Notes under the pieces: model-generated
What the model was told of the DNA's origin: nothing
Database searches by the model: none
What the model saw: the letters and a program-made list of their open reading frames with translations, nothing else
Source of the DNA: Hydractinia symbiolongicarpus
Taxonomy: Eukaryota; Cnidaria; Hydrozoa; Anthoathecata; Hydractiniidae
Direction of reading: 5' to 3'
NCBI RefSeq assembly: GCF_029227915.1
Contig: NC_079875.1
Location: 10,973,001-11,033,000 of the forward strand
DNA length: 60,000 nt
Shown: positions 1 through 12,000 of the stretch, in pieces
How positions within the stretch are numbered: position 1 is the stretch's first letter
How the letters are laid out: each line of letters starts with the position of its first letter
Program-made: the position numbers and the translations under genes

Positions 1-264
1 CTGCAGGTCAGCCCTAACTTTAAAAATGCCCATTTCTTGTTTTCATCAAACCTCCCCAAAGTGCCTCCATTATGTTTCATTTTTTTTTAAAAAAAATACC
101 TTGCTTAAAAATAGCTCCAAATCTTGCTTTTTCTGTTTCGTTACGGCCCTAGAATATCTTTGTAAACCTCAACCAAAAAAGTTAAATGTCTCAATACAAT
201 GAGGCCACATTGAGGTCATAATATCATAGATCTCATTTTATATTATTTTTACTTTCTTTGTCAG
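1..264. other. Intron or upstream sequence of the PDCD7-like gene
   Basis: AT-rich sequence ending in a pyrimidine-rich acceptor (tttctttgtcAG) in front of the first recognised exon. No coding exon seen here. Confidence 0.4.
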
Positions 265-3200
265 AATGATGTGTTGAAAATGCAGACGACATTGTTCAAC
301 GATGAACAAATGAAGTACATCTCCACACTTGTCAACCTGAGAAAGAAAAAAAGGGTATTGTTTTTTATTGTCTGTGTATTTGTGATTCAAATGATTTGTG
401 TGTTTTATTGTTGTCATGATTTGTTTAAAGGTAATTTCTATTGTTTTTCGCCGTCATCTTCGCGAGAAATGGCAAGAGGCAACATCCTGATAAAAAATAA
501 TTCTGCGAAAAAATAATTCACTACCCGCGTAATGTTTTTGATCTATCGAACTACTGTATGTACTATTAGTTCTTTCAACAATTATTCTTGTGGTATGTAA
601 TTCGCGAAAATTAACATCCGCGAAAAACTTGTTGCATTACGCATCTGCGCTATTTCGCGCTAATGAAGAGAAAATCCCCTCGCGAAAATTAATATCGTTA
701 ATGCACAGAGTCGCGTTTATTCTGTGCCACACAATGTACAAATATATACATACAATACAAAAAAAAAATTAAAATGAAATAAAAATCCTTTATAAACCTT
801 TTTTTAGGTTCGTATCAAACGGAGAAAAGAGAAGAGTAAAGCTGACTACATCGCTTCACTTAGTAATCGTATCAAATTGAACGAACAGATTGACGAGTGG
901 CAACATAAAGAACGCACTAAAATCATGATGGAAAGAATGGTAAGACCTATATTTGAGGTGGCTTCACTTTCTAAGCAAAACCATAAAAAAGTATTCAATC
1001 GCAAAATGTTTGCAAGCAGCCACTATGTTGTCAGATAGGTTTACGGTTTAAAAAACGCGACATTTTCTCGTTTTTCGCTACGTGTGACAAAAGGTAATAA
1101 ATATTACAGGAGTTAATGTTTGAAGACAGTTTAAATTTCTTATTAATATTTATCATGAAATAGACATTTGAAATAGAGGTGGACTTTGTGACGAAGTTCT
1201 ATGCTTTCCCTTCTCACAGTTCGTGTTAAAAAAGGTAAAAATTCGCATTTTTTAAAAAGCCTGATATTTTGCGTCATTTAATTCCGCGATTTGGTGAAAA
1301 AGACGTGAAAACAGTAAATCTGTTCCGATAATGGAGTGTTTTATACAGATTTTTTTTAATACTCTGCTATTCAGGGATTTAATTTTGCGGATATGCTTAT
1401 TGCTAAATATTCGTAATATGAAATGTATATATAAAAAGAATCAAAACGTAGTTTGGATGTTTCGTAAATTCGATTTTATGGATGACAAAAAAAGAATTAT
1501 TTGATGAATTAAATTTCCCGCCTTTTTGCAAATTTGGCTTGTATATCATCGTGTACCACCACCGCAGTGCCTTTTTTCGAATCCTCTGCTTTTTCTTACA
1601 GGAGGAGACATTAAAAAACGAAGCAGGAGAGTCTTTAGTTGAAGTAAAACGCAAACAAACCGAAGCAAACGAATTTATTGATGTCGTAAAGAATTTACAG
1701 AAACTCCGAGATATACGGAAAGAAACCGCCATATACAAAGGTATGTTGACACTTGCATGCGCCCGCCACTGTGGGGCGGTTACGGTGTGTGTCTAGCGTT
1801 ACCATGTTTAGATTTTTCGTAGCTACTAGTAGTAGCCTTAAGTCGAGAAATCCGCAGAAAGTTGACGGTAAATTCGTGAGATAAGATCACAATAGAAGTT
1901 TTCAGAATTTTTTTTATCATAATGCAGACTTCCTTACCTAGCGTTTAATAGAGTCATAATAAATAAATAAAATAGAACCAGCTAATGTTTATGTAGGATT
2001 AATTTATATCCGTTAAACACTTAACCAGTATGTAACCCTAAAAGACCTAACTTTAAGGTTTTTTTTTTTTTTTTGAAAACCGTTTAAAATATTTTTTTCT
2101 CTTTTCGTTTTACATAGCACTTGTAGTAAGTGATGTAGATTTCATTTTTAGTTGTCTCTATTTTTAATCTTCTACAGTAAACCCGCCCTCCCACCCCTGA
2201 AAACGATATAAATGAAGAAAAAGGTGTCAAATTCGTTATTTCTCCCCGAATACTAGGACTCTTACTTAGCAAAAATAAAGTTATTTCCCTTAATCTACAT
2301 TCTTGTGAGAATTCATATTCCCAATTGTTAGCAATCCATTTTCTTAGCAGCATAATAATCTTCAATTTTTTTTTCAAGAGGTCGATGCTAATTAAGTATA
2401 AAACACGTAGTTGTTTACCTTAAGAAATTTCGCGAAGACTAATTTTTACAAATGAGTATTTTGTGAATCTTTCGCGTAAATATAAATTTTGTGAAAAAAT
2501 TTTGCGAATATTAAACTTGTAAACAGTTACTCTCGTTGATATTGATACGTCTTTGCTCGGACTGAAAGTTTTTAATTTTTGACGAGATAAAGAGTTCTAG
2601 AAATACACTTGGTTCCGAATCATTCCTCTAGTTAAAGATTCACTTATTTGATCGCTGAGTTGGTTGGTTTTGCGAAAAAAGTTTCTGGAAATATACGCCG
2701 CATTAGTTCCCAGTCCTCTTATTTTATTTTTTCATTTTTTGTACTTTCATCTTTTTATATTTTACAGGTATTTTAGTCACTGAAAAAGATGACGAAGAGT
2801 TTAATTCAAAAATTGCTGAGGTCATCAAACTGTTATCCGATCAAAAACAAACATACGAAGCAGAGGAAAAAGCTTTGCGAGTGTTACGTGAAGAAGAAGC
2901 GGAGCAGTTGAAACGAGTGGAAGATGAGAAGCGAAAGAAACAAAAACAAAATCGTACGTGATTTTTTTTTTCTTCTTCTTTTTAGAAAGTTGTTACAGGG
3001 AAATCAGAAATTCCTTCTGCTAAGTCCTATGAATTTCGCGAATATTTGATATTTCTGCGAATATTAATTAAGATCTGCAAAGTTTTTATTTGCAGGAATA
3101 AGCTTCGCAATATTAAGTGAAAGTTGTGTAATCACAAAAGTGAATCATGAAAACCTTGGTAAATGTGTAGTGGTTGCGCATTCGGCTTGTAATCATATGG

Positions 3201-4909
3201 TTTCAGGTTCGAGTCTCCAAATGTAGTGTTGTCAACCCATCTTGTGCCATCTACTCACAATTAAACAGCTTTTGTGGTAAGCAAGCAAGTTGGAGCAATG
3301 CTATACGTATCTCTTGCGGTAATGTAACATTACGGTCGGAGGGAAGAAAAAGCCAGCCACTATGGAATCCCCAAGGACATCAAAATTTCACTTTACTTAC
3401 TTTACTTGTTGTTTTCTGATTTATGTGGATTTTGGAAAATTGTCGTTATCCTTATGAACATCGAGTTTTTGTCACATCTTTTAAATCATGTAAAATCACA
3501 CGATGCCAATAGTTGAAGAACGTTTTTAATTGGTTTCGTTCAAAAGATAACATACTTACATAAATAATTTTTTAGAAGGACCATATCTGACAGGACAATG
3601 CCGTTTCACAACAGGATATTTCTGCAGTCTACACCGAAAAAACGCTTCTATATTTTGTTAAAAAGTCTAATGTTTACTTTTTTCCCTTTTTATTTAAGAT
3701 TTGCATTCACACGAGAATAAATACGCGCGAAGTAGCTTGGGAAAATCTTTACGGATAAAGTGGATCTCTCTTTAAAGAAAATCTATTTCCTAGCCCTCTT
3801 CTGTCATCGGTTTTTCAATAACTTTTCCGGTTTTACACGGTTCCGGTTTTAATGGAGCATGTGCACAAAAAAGCGACGCAAAAGATATTGCACAAAATAT
3901 GTTATGGTAAAGAATGTGCAGAGCAACTAGTGTGCAACATTTACGAAATATATTGAAAACCAAACTTTATGAATTTCTCAACTCACCAAAATTTGAAATC
4001 ATCAAATTTCCAATAACACTGTCGCCAAGCCAAACAAAATCTTCTCCAAAAAAAAACAACGTGTATCGTAACAGTAAAATAAATGTAATTCACAAACCTA
4101 CTTTATATGTACTTGAACCTAATTTCTCGTAGGTCAACAACATTTAAATCTTGTGGATCCACTCGCATCATATCGTATGTACTGGTTGCAAGGAGAGGAT
4201 AGCATCGCTGCTCTTATACATATAAGGTATGTTGCCTTCTTCATATCGACATGCTCGTTGTTGTCTTTATAACGTGTTTTGTGTTGTGGAGATCAACCAA
4301 TATGGCGGCTTAGCTGCAGTCAGATTGCTTTTGCTGAAACCTTCAATAGTTAAAAAATCCTACATCGAACGGTTACGGAAAAGAATGAGTAAGCACCAAC
4401 TAGATTCCCTCTTCGCCTGGGTATAGATGGGGTGGGGTAACTTCAATTTGTTCTATTCAAAAATAGAAAAACAGTAACGTTTTAGTAGACTTGAGAAAGA
4501 TTCTGCCATATTTTTTAAATTCCTTATAGTGAATACAATATACAATTTATTCTTTTTTCAGTAGATATATTTTTGTGATTGGTAGTTTAGTGGCTAGATA
4601 ACTGGCAATGCGTTCACAAGATCGCGAGGTTTTAACCAAACAAAGGCGTTTTCAGCAGTGTTTTTAGTCAAAGTTGAAAAAGCCACTTTTACACACAGTG
4701 TGAGAACAATTCTGTGAGTGTCGTTAACGTAAGAGATACTTTCAGTTTTAAATCATTTTTATTGTAGAAGGCTATGGGATATGTATTTATGCCAGCCTGG
4801 TGTAGGAGGTTCGCGGCTGCCAAAGGGTTGGGTGACACCAAGTTCATCGTGTGATCAAGAATGGAAGAAATATCAAATAAAGAAGGTGGGGGAAACGCCA
4901 AAGTCGTGA
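265..4909 (+). CDS. PDCD7: PDCD7-like (U11/U12 snRNP 59K) protein, 3' six exons, 5'-partial
   Basis: Coding exons, joined in frame: 265-354, 808-939, 1602-1740, 2768-2953, 4133-4226 and 4768-4909 (stop TGA 4907-4909). Every junction has AG/GT borders and compatible phase; together they give 260 residues. Residues 1-180 are Lys/Glu/Arg-rich and should form a long coiled coil. The C-terminus carries the family signature: DPLASYRMYWLQGEDSIAAL (about 190-209), then LWDMYL and LPKGWVTPSS. I recognise this from PDCD7, whose human counterpart reads roughly LQAE.SLPALIQIR...WD.YLVP..P.G..VP.GWVLPP. PDCD7 is a nuclear component of the U11/U12 di-snRNP of the minor spliceosome. The first exon follows tttctttgtcAG, so it is taken as internal: the family's longer, Pro-rich N-terminus should lie left of the window. 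None of the five donors looks U12-type (gtattg, gtaaga, gtatgt, gtacgt, gtatgt). Exon 265-354 is the least certain call. Confidence 0.85.
3165..3410 (+). repeat. tRNA-derived SINE in intron 4 of the PDCD7-like gene
   Basis: A degenerate tRNA-like head (GTGGTTGCGCATTCGGCTTG, then a B-box-like GGTTCGAGTCTCC about 30 bases on) is followed by about 180 bp of non-tRNA body and a tail of tttactt repeats. This is the usual SINE layout. It lies in sense orientation inside the intron 2954-4132. Confidence 0.55.
4573..4730 (+). repeat. Degenerate tRNA-derived SINE fragment
   Basis: GATTGGTAGTTTAGTGGCTA resembles a tRNA A-box region (TRGYNNARNNGG). It is followed about 35 bases on by a weak B-box (gaggttttaacc). 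It sits in the last intron of the PDCD7-like gene. The B-box is damaged, so this is probably an old SINE copy. Confidence 0.35.
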
Positions 4910-6008
4910 TAGCTAACCATGCAATCAAGACGGTAACAGAAGCAAGAGGTGTGAAATATGATGAAGTTTCTACGTCGTGTACGTCAGGGTTTAAAAATGA
5001 TCTTATGAAGTCGATGTATTGCAAGGATTGGGCTGGCAAAAACCCTACGCAAATTTGAACACAAATAGATTATTTTCTCACTGTAAAGTCATTTTTAGAA
5101 AAAGAGAAAAAAAAGTCCTGCGTTACTTGCACTATACAATTATTTTTTGCGTTCTACAATCCTGGTCAAGATATGTTGAAGAAAAGATAGCTAAAGTTCT
5201 CGTCACAAGTGGTTACATAGGTTGTGTCTACATTAGAGTAGCGCATTTTGAACAACTTGTCAATGTTCCCTTGTCAGTATTCACAGCAGATTGTATCAGC
5301 GGGACCTTTTATGTCGAATTTCAAGACCAACTTATTCCCCGACGTGGATTATTTCATTGTGGCGGAGCGCAACGACACTCCACCAGGTATGATGTGCAAG
5401 AGTAGCAACATTCATACCTGCTTGATTTTGTTCACGGTTTGTCTAATTTTCGCATAACGAAGTAATTTCTTAGGAGAGTTGATCGTAAATTGACTACAAC
5501 TATAAATTGGGCAAAAAACAAATGCTCTATGACCATAAAACTTGGCATAATAATTAAAATGGTGGAAGTGATTTGCCATGTAAACACAACAGCGCTTTCA
5601 CTATTTTAAGAGCAAGTATAATTAGGTCAGAAAAAATAAAACTTTATTTATAAAAATTCGTGTTAGAGGGGCAAATAAAATATATTTAGTAGCAGAAGTA
5701 AAACTTTTCACATCTTCCAGACAAAGAAGTTATCGAAGTAGATATGTAGATAATTTCCACTAATTAGGAAACGTAAAAAACCTAACAAAAAATAGAAAAG
5801 TCATAACAAAAAACGTAAATGTATAAAACATGAACAGGAAGGAGTTACAAGTCGCAAAGAAAAACCGTAAACGGAGAAGAAGATGCATGTGTTGGAGCGA
5901 TCATCGATGATGTACTGCATATAGAATAACCAGTAGCCAAATCACCATGATAAAGAGCAATAACCATTTTACTCTCCTACGCAGGTGCAGAAAGTGATGG
6001 TGGAAACA
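4910..6008. other. Intergenic region between convergent PDCD7-like and DUF4243 genes
   Basis: The flanking genes converge here. Apart from one orphan exon-like stretch (5287-5386, listed separately) I see only AT-rich sequence that should include both 3' UTRs. No repeat family recognised. Confidence 0.4.
5287..5386 (+). other. Orphan exon-like open stretch, function unknown
   Basis: Bordered by ttcacAG and GTatgatg, so it has the look of a 100-nt internal exon on the plus strand. Two plus-strand frames are open across it. One contains SAGPFMSNFKTNLFPDVDYF followed by IVAERNDTPPG, which has protein-like composition. I do not recognise the family, and no partner exon with matching phase was found. 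It could be a decayed gene copy, an alternative 3' exon of the upstream gene, or chance. Confidence 0.2.
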
Positions 6009-9000
6009 TTAGGCTGATAAATCATTATTCGGAAATGTCACCTCGTCACCAAAGGAGAAAAAATAACGTTTAGCAATAACAGCTGCTGCGTAGTAATAAT
6101 TCCCCATTTCTGGACGCTTCAACCAAAATTCGTAACAACATTGTATCACCTAAGAGAGAAAAGTCGCAATAACTGTAACAAGTGAGTGATAACGTCTAAA
6201 TATACGAGAATATCGCAATTTTTAGTCAAACGTTAATATTTGCGCAACTAAAAGTCATGAAAACATCTAAATATACGTGAATATCGCAAAAATGAAAATA
6301 AAAGGTAATGTTTGCGCAACTAAAAGTCGTGATAAAGTCAAAATATACGCGAATATTACAAATTTTTTCGAAAGGTAATTTTCACGCAACTAAAAGTCAT
6401 GAAAACTCGTAAAACTTATCAACGTGTAAACAATAATCTAATAATTTAATCCTCCAGTATAGTTTCATTTCAGTAGCAATCCTAATTTTCGCGAATTTAG
6501 CGAATTTTATCCATATTTGTTACACTTTGTCATCACGAAATTACAATAAATGGCCTAATTGCCGAAATTATTTTGTGCGGACTTTATAACACAAACCCTT
6601 ATAACTCGAAACTCTCCTTAACTCGGATGTTTTTTTTTTTGGTCTCTTTGGGTATTTCCTCTCTATAGCTTGAACGTCGCAACATGTATCTAGAACTTTA
6701 TATAACACAAGCAGCTTATGTGCATTGGTTTGCCTCTGTAAACGTAAATGGAGTCCTAACTGATTCGAATGTTTTATATCACATGTGTTAGGATGCTGGG
6801 ACAAAACGTAAAGCAGAAAACAAGTTTCGGAGTTCTTTTCTTCTCAAAAATAAATCATTGAGATAACATATTTTTTTATTTTTTCAGTCTGTTCTTGGCC
6901 TACAAGGTCGAGATTTTATCCTGCATAAAGAAAGATTTCGTTCCATATAAGGGAGAAAAATCGCGCTTAATTAACCATTTATACAAAATTTATACAAGAA
7001 CTTGGAAAAACTCCGAACTCTCTGTTACCCGAACCTCTGTATAACCCGAATAATTTCCGATTCCCTGTGGCTGTTCAAGTTATAGAGACTCCACTGTAGT
7101 TCTGTTTAAACAAATAAAAACTGTTCATATATTTTACTAGAAGAGAATATAATTTTTTCCTGACAGCCTAAAATGGCTCATTCACGTAAAAGAAATCTTT
7201 GACAAAAACATGACGAATGGCAAAACTTAATCTTCGCAAAAATTATTTTACATCTTAAAGTGCTTATCCTCATATTTCGTAGCGAAATTCAAACATTCGT
7301 TCATTTAAAAACTCTCCCTACTCATGTTCGAAACATGGACGATGTACCATATGCGCACCCTTCGTCCCTAGGGATTTACTGTCTTCACCTGTTATTATGA
7401 AAAGGCAAAATCCCTGCGGACGAGGTGGCCTTATCCGTACTAATATTGATGCGTATTGTTTTATGCGCATAATTCCCTGCAAAGAAAATAGGAAAAAATA
7501 GTAAAGTTCTTGGTTTTCGATAAAATTAGATTTGTTTTTTTGATCGTTTTTTATGTAAACTGTGGAATTATGGTGTTTATAGATGTTTTTGTCACAAGTT
7601 TTGAAAAAATGGAGGAAAAAAGAATAAATTATGACACTTAAATTAAATCTTGGTAATATCTACTGTTAACAATTTCTTTTTGCGAGAACGTTGGTTATTC
7701 TCACGGCAAACGAAAACTTACCTTCAACGCGTGCATTTCATAATTTGTTTCATCTTCCAGCAACTCCTTCATGAACGCGTCCCATTTTGCTTGATTAACT
7801 TCACCTTCAAAGAATTCTTCAGGTGAGCGAGACAATGCTGGAGCTTGTTGGGTCATATAGACTGCGAGAAGACCTGCAACCAATGCACGGAGGCCACGCA
7901 AAGCAGTCTTGTAATCGAAAAGATGACAGATCTGTCTGTATGACCAAGAACCTGTATAAACACGAGTAAATCGAGTACAAAAAACCTCGTTCACAGGATA
8001 TTTTGCCTCTTTGATTAAGTTGATAGCGGTGAAAAGATTATAAGCTATACCGTAGTGTCGGCTCAGGGGCGAAAAGACAGTATGGTCGAATTATTCATTA
8101 ACATTCGACTTTTTATATCGCATTAAGCAAAACTAATTTTTCAGTATTATATGTTATGTCATTTCAATTTTCAAGTTCGTAAAGTTTCTTTTTCTGAAAG
8201 ATCACATGATATCACGGTAGATATTAAATAATGTATCAGATGACGTCGTTACAGCGAGCATATCAAACCCTCACCCAGGACTAAACATACCTGTTATTCC
8301 ATGAAGCAGAAAGAAATCATTTTTTGTCTCAGCTTTGACATACACAACAACAGCGTTGTCACCGAACCAATCAACAACACGGAACAACTAAATATAAGTA
8401 ATTATATACTTGACAATCTAGTCCCTAGGGCATCTTATATTTTATCAATAGACACCATTGCAAAAGTAAACGCGGGGGCAAACCAGTCCAACATTTCATC
8501 CAACATTTTTTCCCATGTTGGATGCAATGTTGGATGAAAAAATGCATGTTGGATGAAGTAAAATTTTAGGTTTGTGGGACTGCTTTTAAAAACATTCGAA
8601 CGATAAAGAGTTCATTCATTCCTGAAAAACAAAATTTGGAGCCAAAACATGTCGAAAACATAGTCCTCTCAGCCCCAGTCATAGTCCTCGTAATAATCCC
8701 ACTTCGTACAATGCGTAAAAATAGAAGTAAGTAATCTTACATTAGTAGGTAGCTTGTGCATAAATCTACGGGTATGCCCGTGTTTTGTATATTCCATTTC
8801 GTGTGTCCGTAGCACAGCTTTAAAATAGCGCAGGATAGACAATGTATTAGGTCAGTGTCGCCCATGAAGTCACCGCCCAGAAATCGAACACAACGTGCGT
8901 TTTTATGCCTCCAAAATTGGAATACAGACCACGGGTTTTTCTCGTGACATTATTATTTCAATAACAAACTGTTTGTTCGTTTTTGTAAACCTGTTAATCT

Positions 9001-12000
9001 TAGTTCTTACTGTTTATAAAAAACCCAGTACTCGTTCACATTTTTCGCAAAATCACAAAAAACTTTTTATGAAAATCTCGTGAGCGAGTTACATAAGTAG
9101 ATTAGCATAAAAGTGCAGGCGAACACGTGTATTTTTCAACGGACATTATTATACCTGCAGTATGTCGTAAAAACAGATTAAGAGATTTTTTTGCAAACAT
9201 ACATGTTTTATAAAAGATAAGTGAAATACGTGCGTGAAATTTTTGGGAAAATTGTTTCATTTTTATCATGAAAATAATAATATACAGCACACAAATTCAA
9301 ATTTAGTGTAGACAAATTATTGTAACTGCCGCAAACTAACTTGCTGCATAGGGGACTCGGGATATGCGTACGATTAGAACTCGCATAATTTTTTCGTATA
9401 ATGTAATTTCGTTAGGCAATTTCCCTATGCGCAGAATGTGTCTCTGAAAACAATAGGAAACATGACAGGTTAACTGTGAGCAATAGCCCAGCGCTACCAT
9501 AGCCCCAACGTCCGTAACTGACAACTGGTGGCCGCTTTTTGGGCGATAATTTTTAACTTTAGTAATTTGTACGAAGTTGAATAACAACGAACTTTTCTTC
9601 CATAATTTTTTTTGCGTTTTATTTGTGCCGTCTTGAATATCAAACAAGCGAAAATTTATCCTGGGAAGAGGTTGGATAACAGCTAAAAAGCATTGTGCAC
9701 GCAGACAGATATTTCAGAAACATTTGTTTCATCTTGATGTCATTTTCCTAACTTTTAAAACTCTGTCCAAGATAAGCTAATGCAATACATGAAGTAAGAG
9801 CCCGGGGCGCGTATTAATTTTTTAAGGCTTTAAGCTGAGACGGGAAGTGCTCTTACTTATAGGGAGAGACAGCCAATTTAAGAAAGTTCTTATTTAAGTA
9901 AAAATCAGGAGTACGAAAAAAAAGATGTTGGGAGGCTTATTCAATTTATCTTGTTGACAATGGTGCTTGGTATGGTATCTCTTTTCTTACCTGATCCAGA
10001 TCTTCTTTTTCAGGGTCGAACCATTCTGGAAATTGAATATCATCTGCCATGTCAAGGAAGTATTCTCCATGGTACTTGGGTGCAGGCCACCCATAAACAC
10101 CAGCCATATGGGTGTCAACTCTATAAGAAATAAAGTCGATTGTTGATTTTTAAAGAATACCAAAACAACGATCAACAAAAACAGCAACACCAATAGAAAA
10201 ACTGCAATTTATTACAATTTTTGCAATGACTAAGCATAGACTTTGATTTCATATAGCTAGCTCATTCTCCTTGCATAGTTCAACCCTCAGCCTAACACAA
10301 CATGACTGTTTCCACACAAGCACATACAGGGTGTGTGTTTATGCCGGAAAATCGATGCCTACAGCTAAAACCTTGATAAATAGTTATCTTTTAACTTCCA
10401 TGCCTTTTGATTTTTGAATTCATCGCATGCATTTTATAAACTAAGAAACTTTTTTCACCTGTTGCGTCATTGCGTGATTAAAAAACACCGGGTGGTATAA
10501 AAAGACTGGGTGGTAGAAAAATGACCTTACCGAAACTCTTTATCTTTCTCTTCTTCTTCTTTCAGCTCCTTCACCAGCTCCTTGTTGTCATGAAGTTTTT
10601 GAAAAATGTCTAAAATATTCGTCTTTCCACGGCCAAAGTTACTCAAATCTTTTCTCTACAAAGTGAATATTTTATATAGAATAAAAATTTGTTTCCAGAT
10701 CACAAATGTTACATGACATTTTGCATAAAGATGCTATGGAAGTTTTGATTGTTCTCCTTATAAACAGTTTTTATCAACTTAGTTCCCAATACCAGTAGTC
10801 TCTTTTCAATTTTTGCTGATTTGGTGGAAACGAGATTGCATTTTATATCAGTTGGTACTGATATATATATATTTTATATCAAAATGTGTACCCAAAAATA
10901 TTTGCACTAATGTCACCCAGGGCGCAATAATTACTATATTAGCAGAAAGATTAAACAAATTTATAAAAAAACACGTAGTTATTGCAAAGACTTACTTTGT
11001 GGTGGTCCGGTTGATCGGACAACATGGGAGAATACTGTTGGTCCATGAATATCAATCCTTCCAGCATTGTTTCAGGGCTGTTTCCAAGGTAACCGTACGC
11101 AATTGAAATAATACCATGAAATGCGCTGTACAACGGTCCATCAATGATAGCTGGTGCGACGTCTATAAAATAAGTTATAGTACATTTTTCACAATATCAC
11201 TTTTTCTTATTAGCCTAGCCTTTCAACTTAAACTTTTAACTGAAATACATATTCAGTGAGCATTTTTAAAAACATGTAAAAACTATGAAATCAACATCTC
11301 ATTGTTTGTTGTCATTTCTGAAATCATTGAGTGTGTGTATAGACAATTGCCTTCACCCTCGCCCCGGTTTTTATGAGCCTAGACTCCTTTTTCTGACAGC
11401 AAGAGAAAGTTGGACTTCTTTGAACGTTAGAAATGGAACCAGCCAATTGTCGAAAACAATAGTTTTCTTTTTTTTTTGAGATGAGCCTGAAGGGTGGTTA
11501 TCAACGAGAGTCCTGCGAAGAGGGTCCTAGTGTATTTAAAGCTCCCATTTAAGCTACGAAAGTCGTGCGGTCACAGGGATCGCCTTTCTAAAAAACAGCC
11601 TAAAATAGGAATTCTCATGCTGAATGTTAGGCAAAAAGAATATATCCACACTTTTATATATTTTCTCAATAAAAGCGAACGCTCTACCACTAGTCACTAC
11701 CAGTCGCTAACAGTCGCTACCAGTCGCTACCAGTCGCTACCAGTCGCTACCAGTCGCTACCAATCGTTGCACAATAACAAAGATAATCATATATTTTCTA
11801 TTTCTGTTTACCTGACATGAAAATTCTAAACCGCCTTTATCTTACAACATAAATTGTACTTATACTTACGTCACCTTAAAATCAGCAGCTATTCATGCGC
11901 CCTGACGCCCTCCTGTCAATTCAATTTTCGCCCAGAATAAGCCCCTTTTTCGTAGAATATTATTCTTTAACATTTTTATTTTTTTCCAAAATACTACCTA

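Noticed and set aside
4689-5039. 116-codon minus-strand frame
   Set aside because: It lies antisense to the last PDCD7-like exon, which matches a known C-terminal motif on the plus strand.
7952-7994. Upstream extension (NEVFCTRFTRVYT) of the exon 7722-7951
   Set aside because: This part lies in the intron: the acceptor at 7952-7953 joins in phase to the 8291-8387 exon, giving the family motif NDFFLLHGITG directly before SWSYRQ.
9336-9647. 103-codon minus-strand frame with an internal ttttcag acceptor
   Set aside because: It falls in an intron of the DUF4243 gene; the exons on either side (9991-10120 and 8291-8387) already join in phase without it, and it has no family motif.
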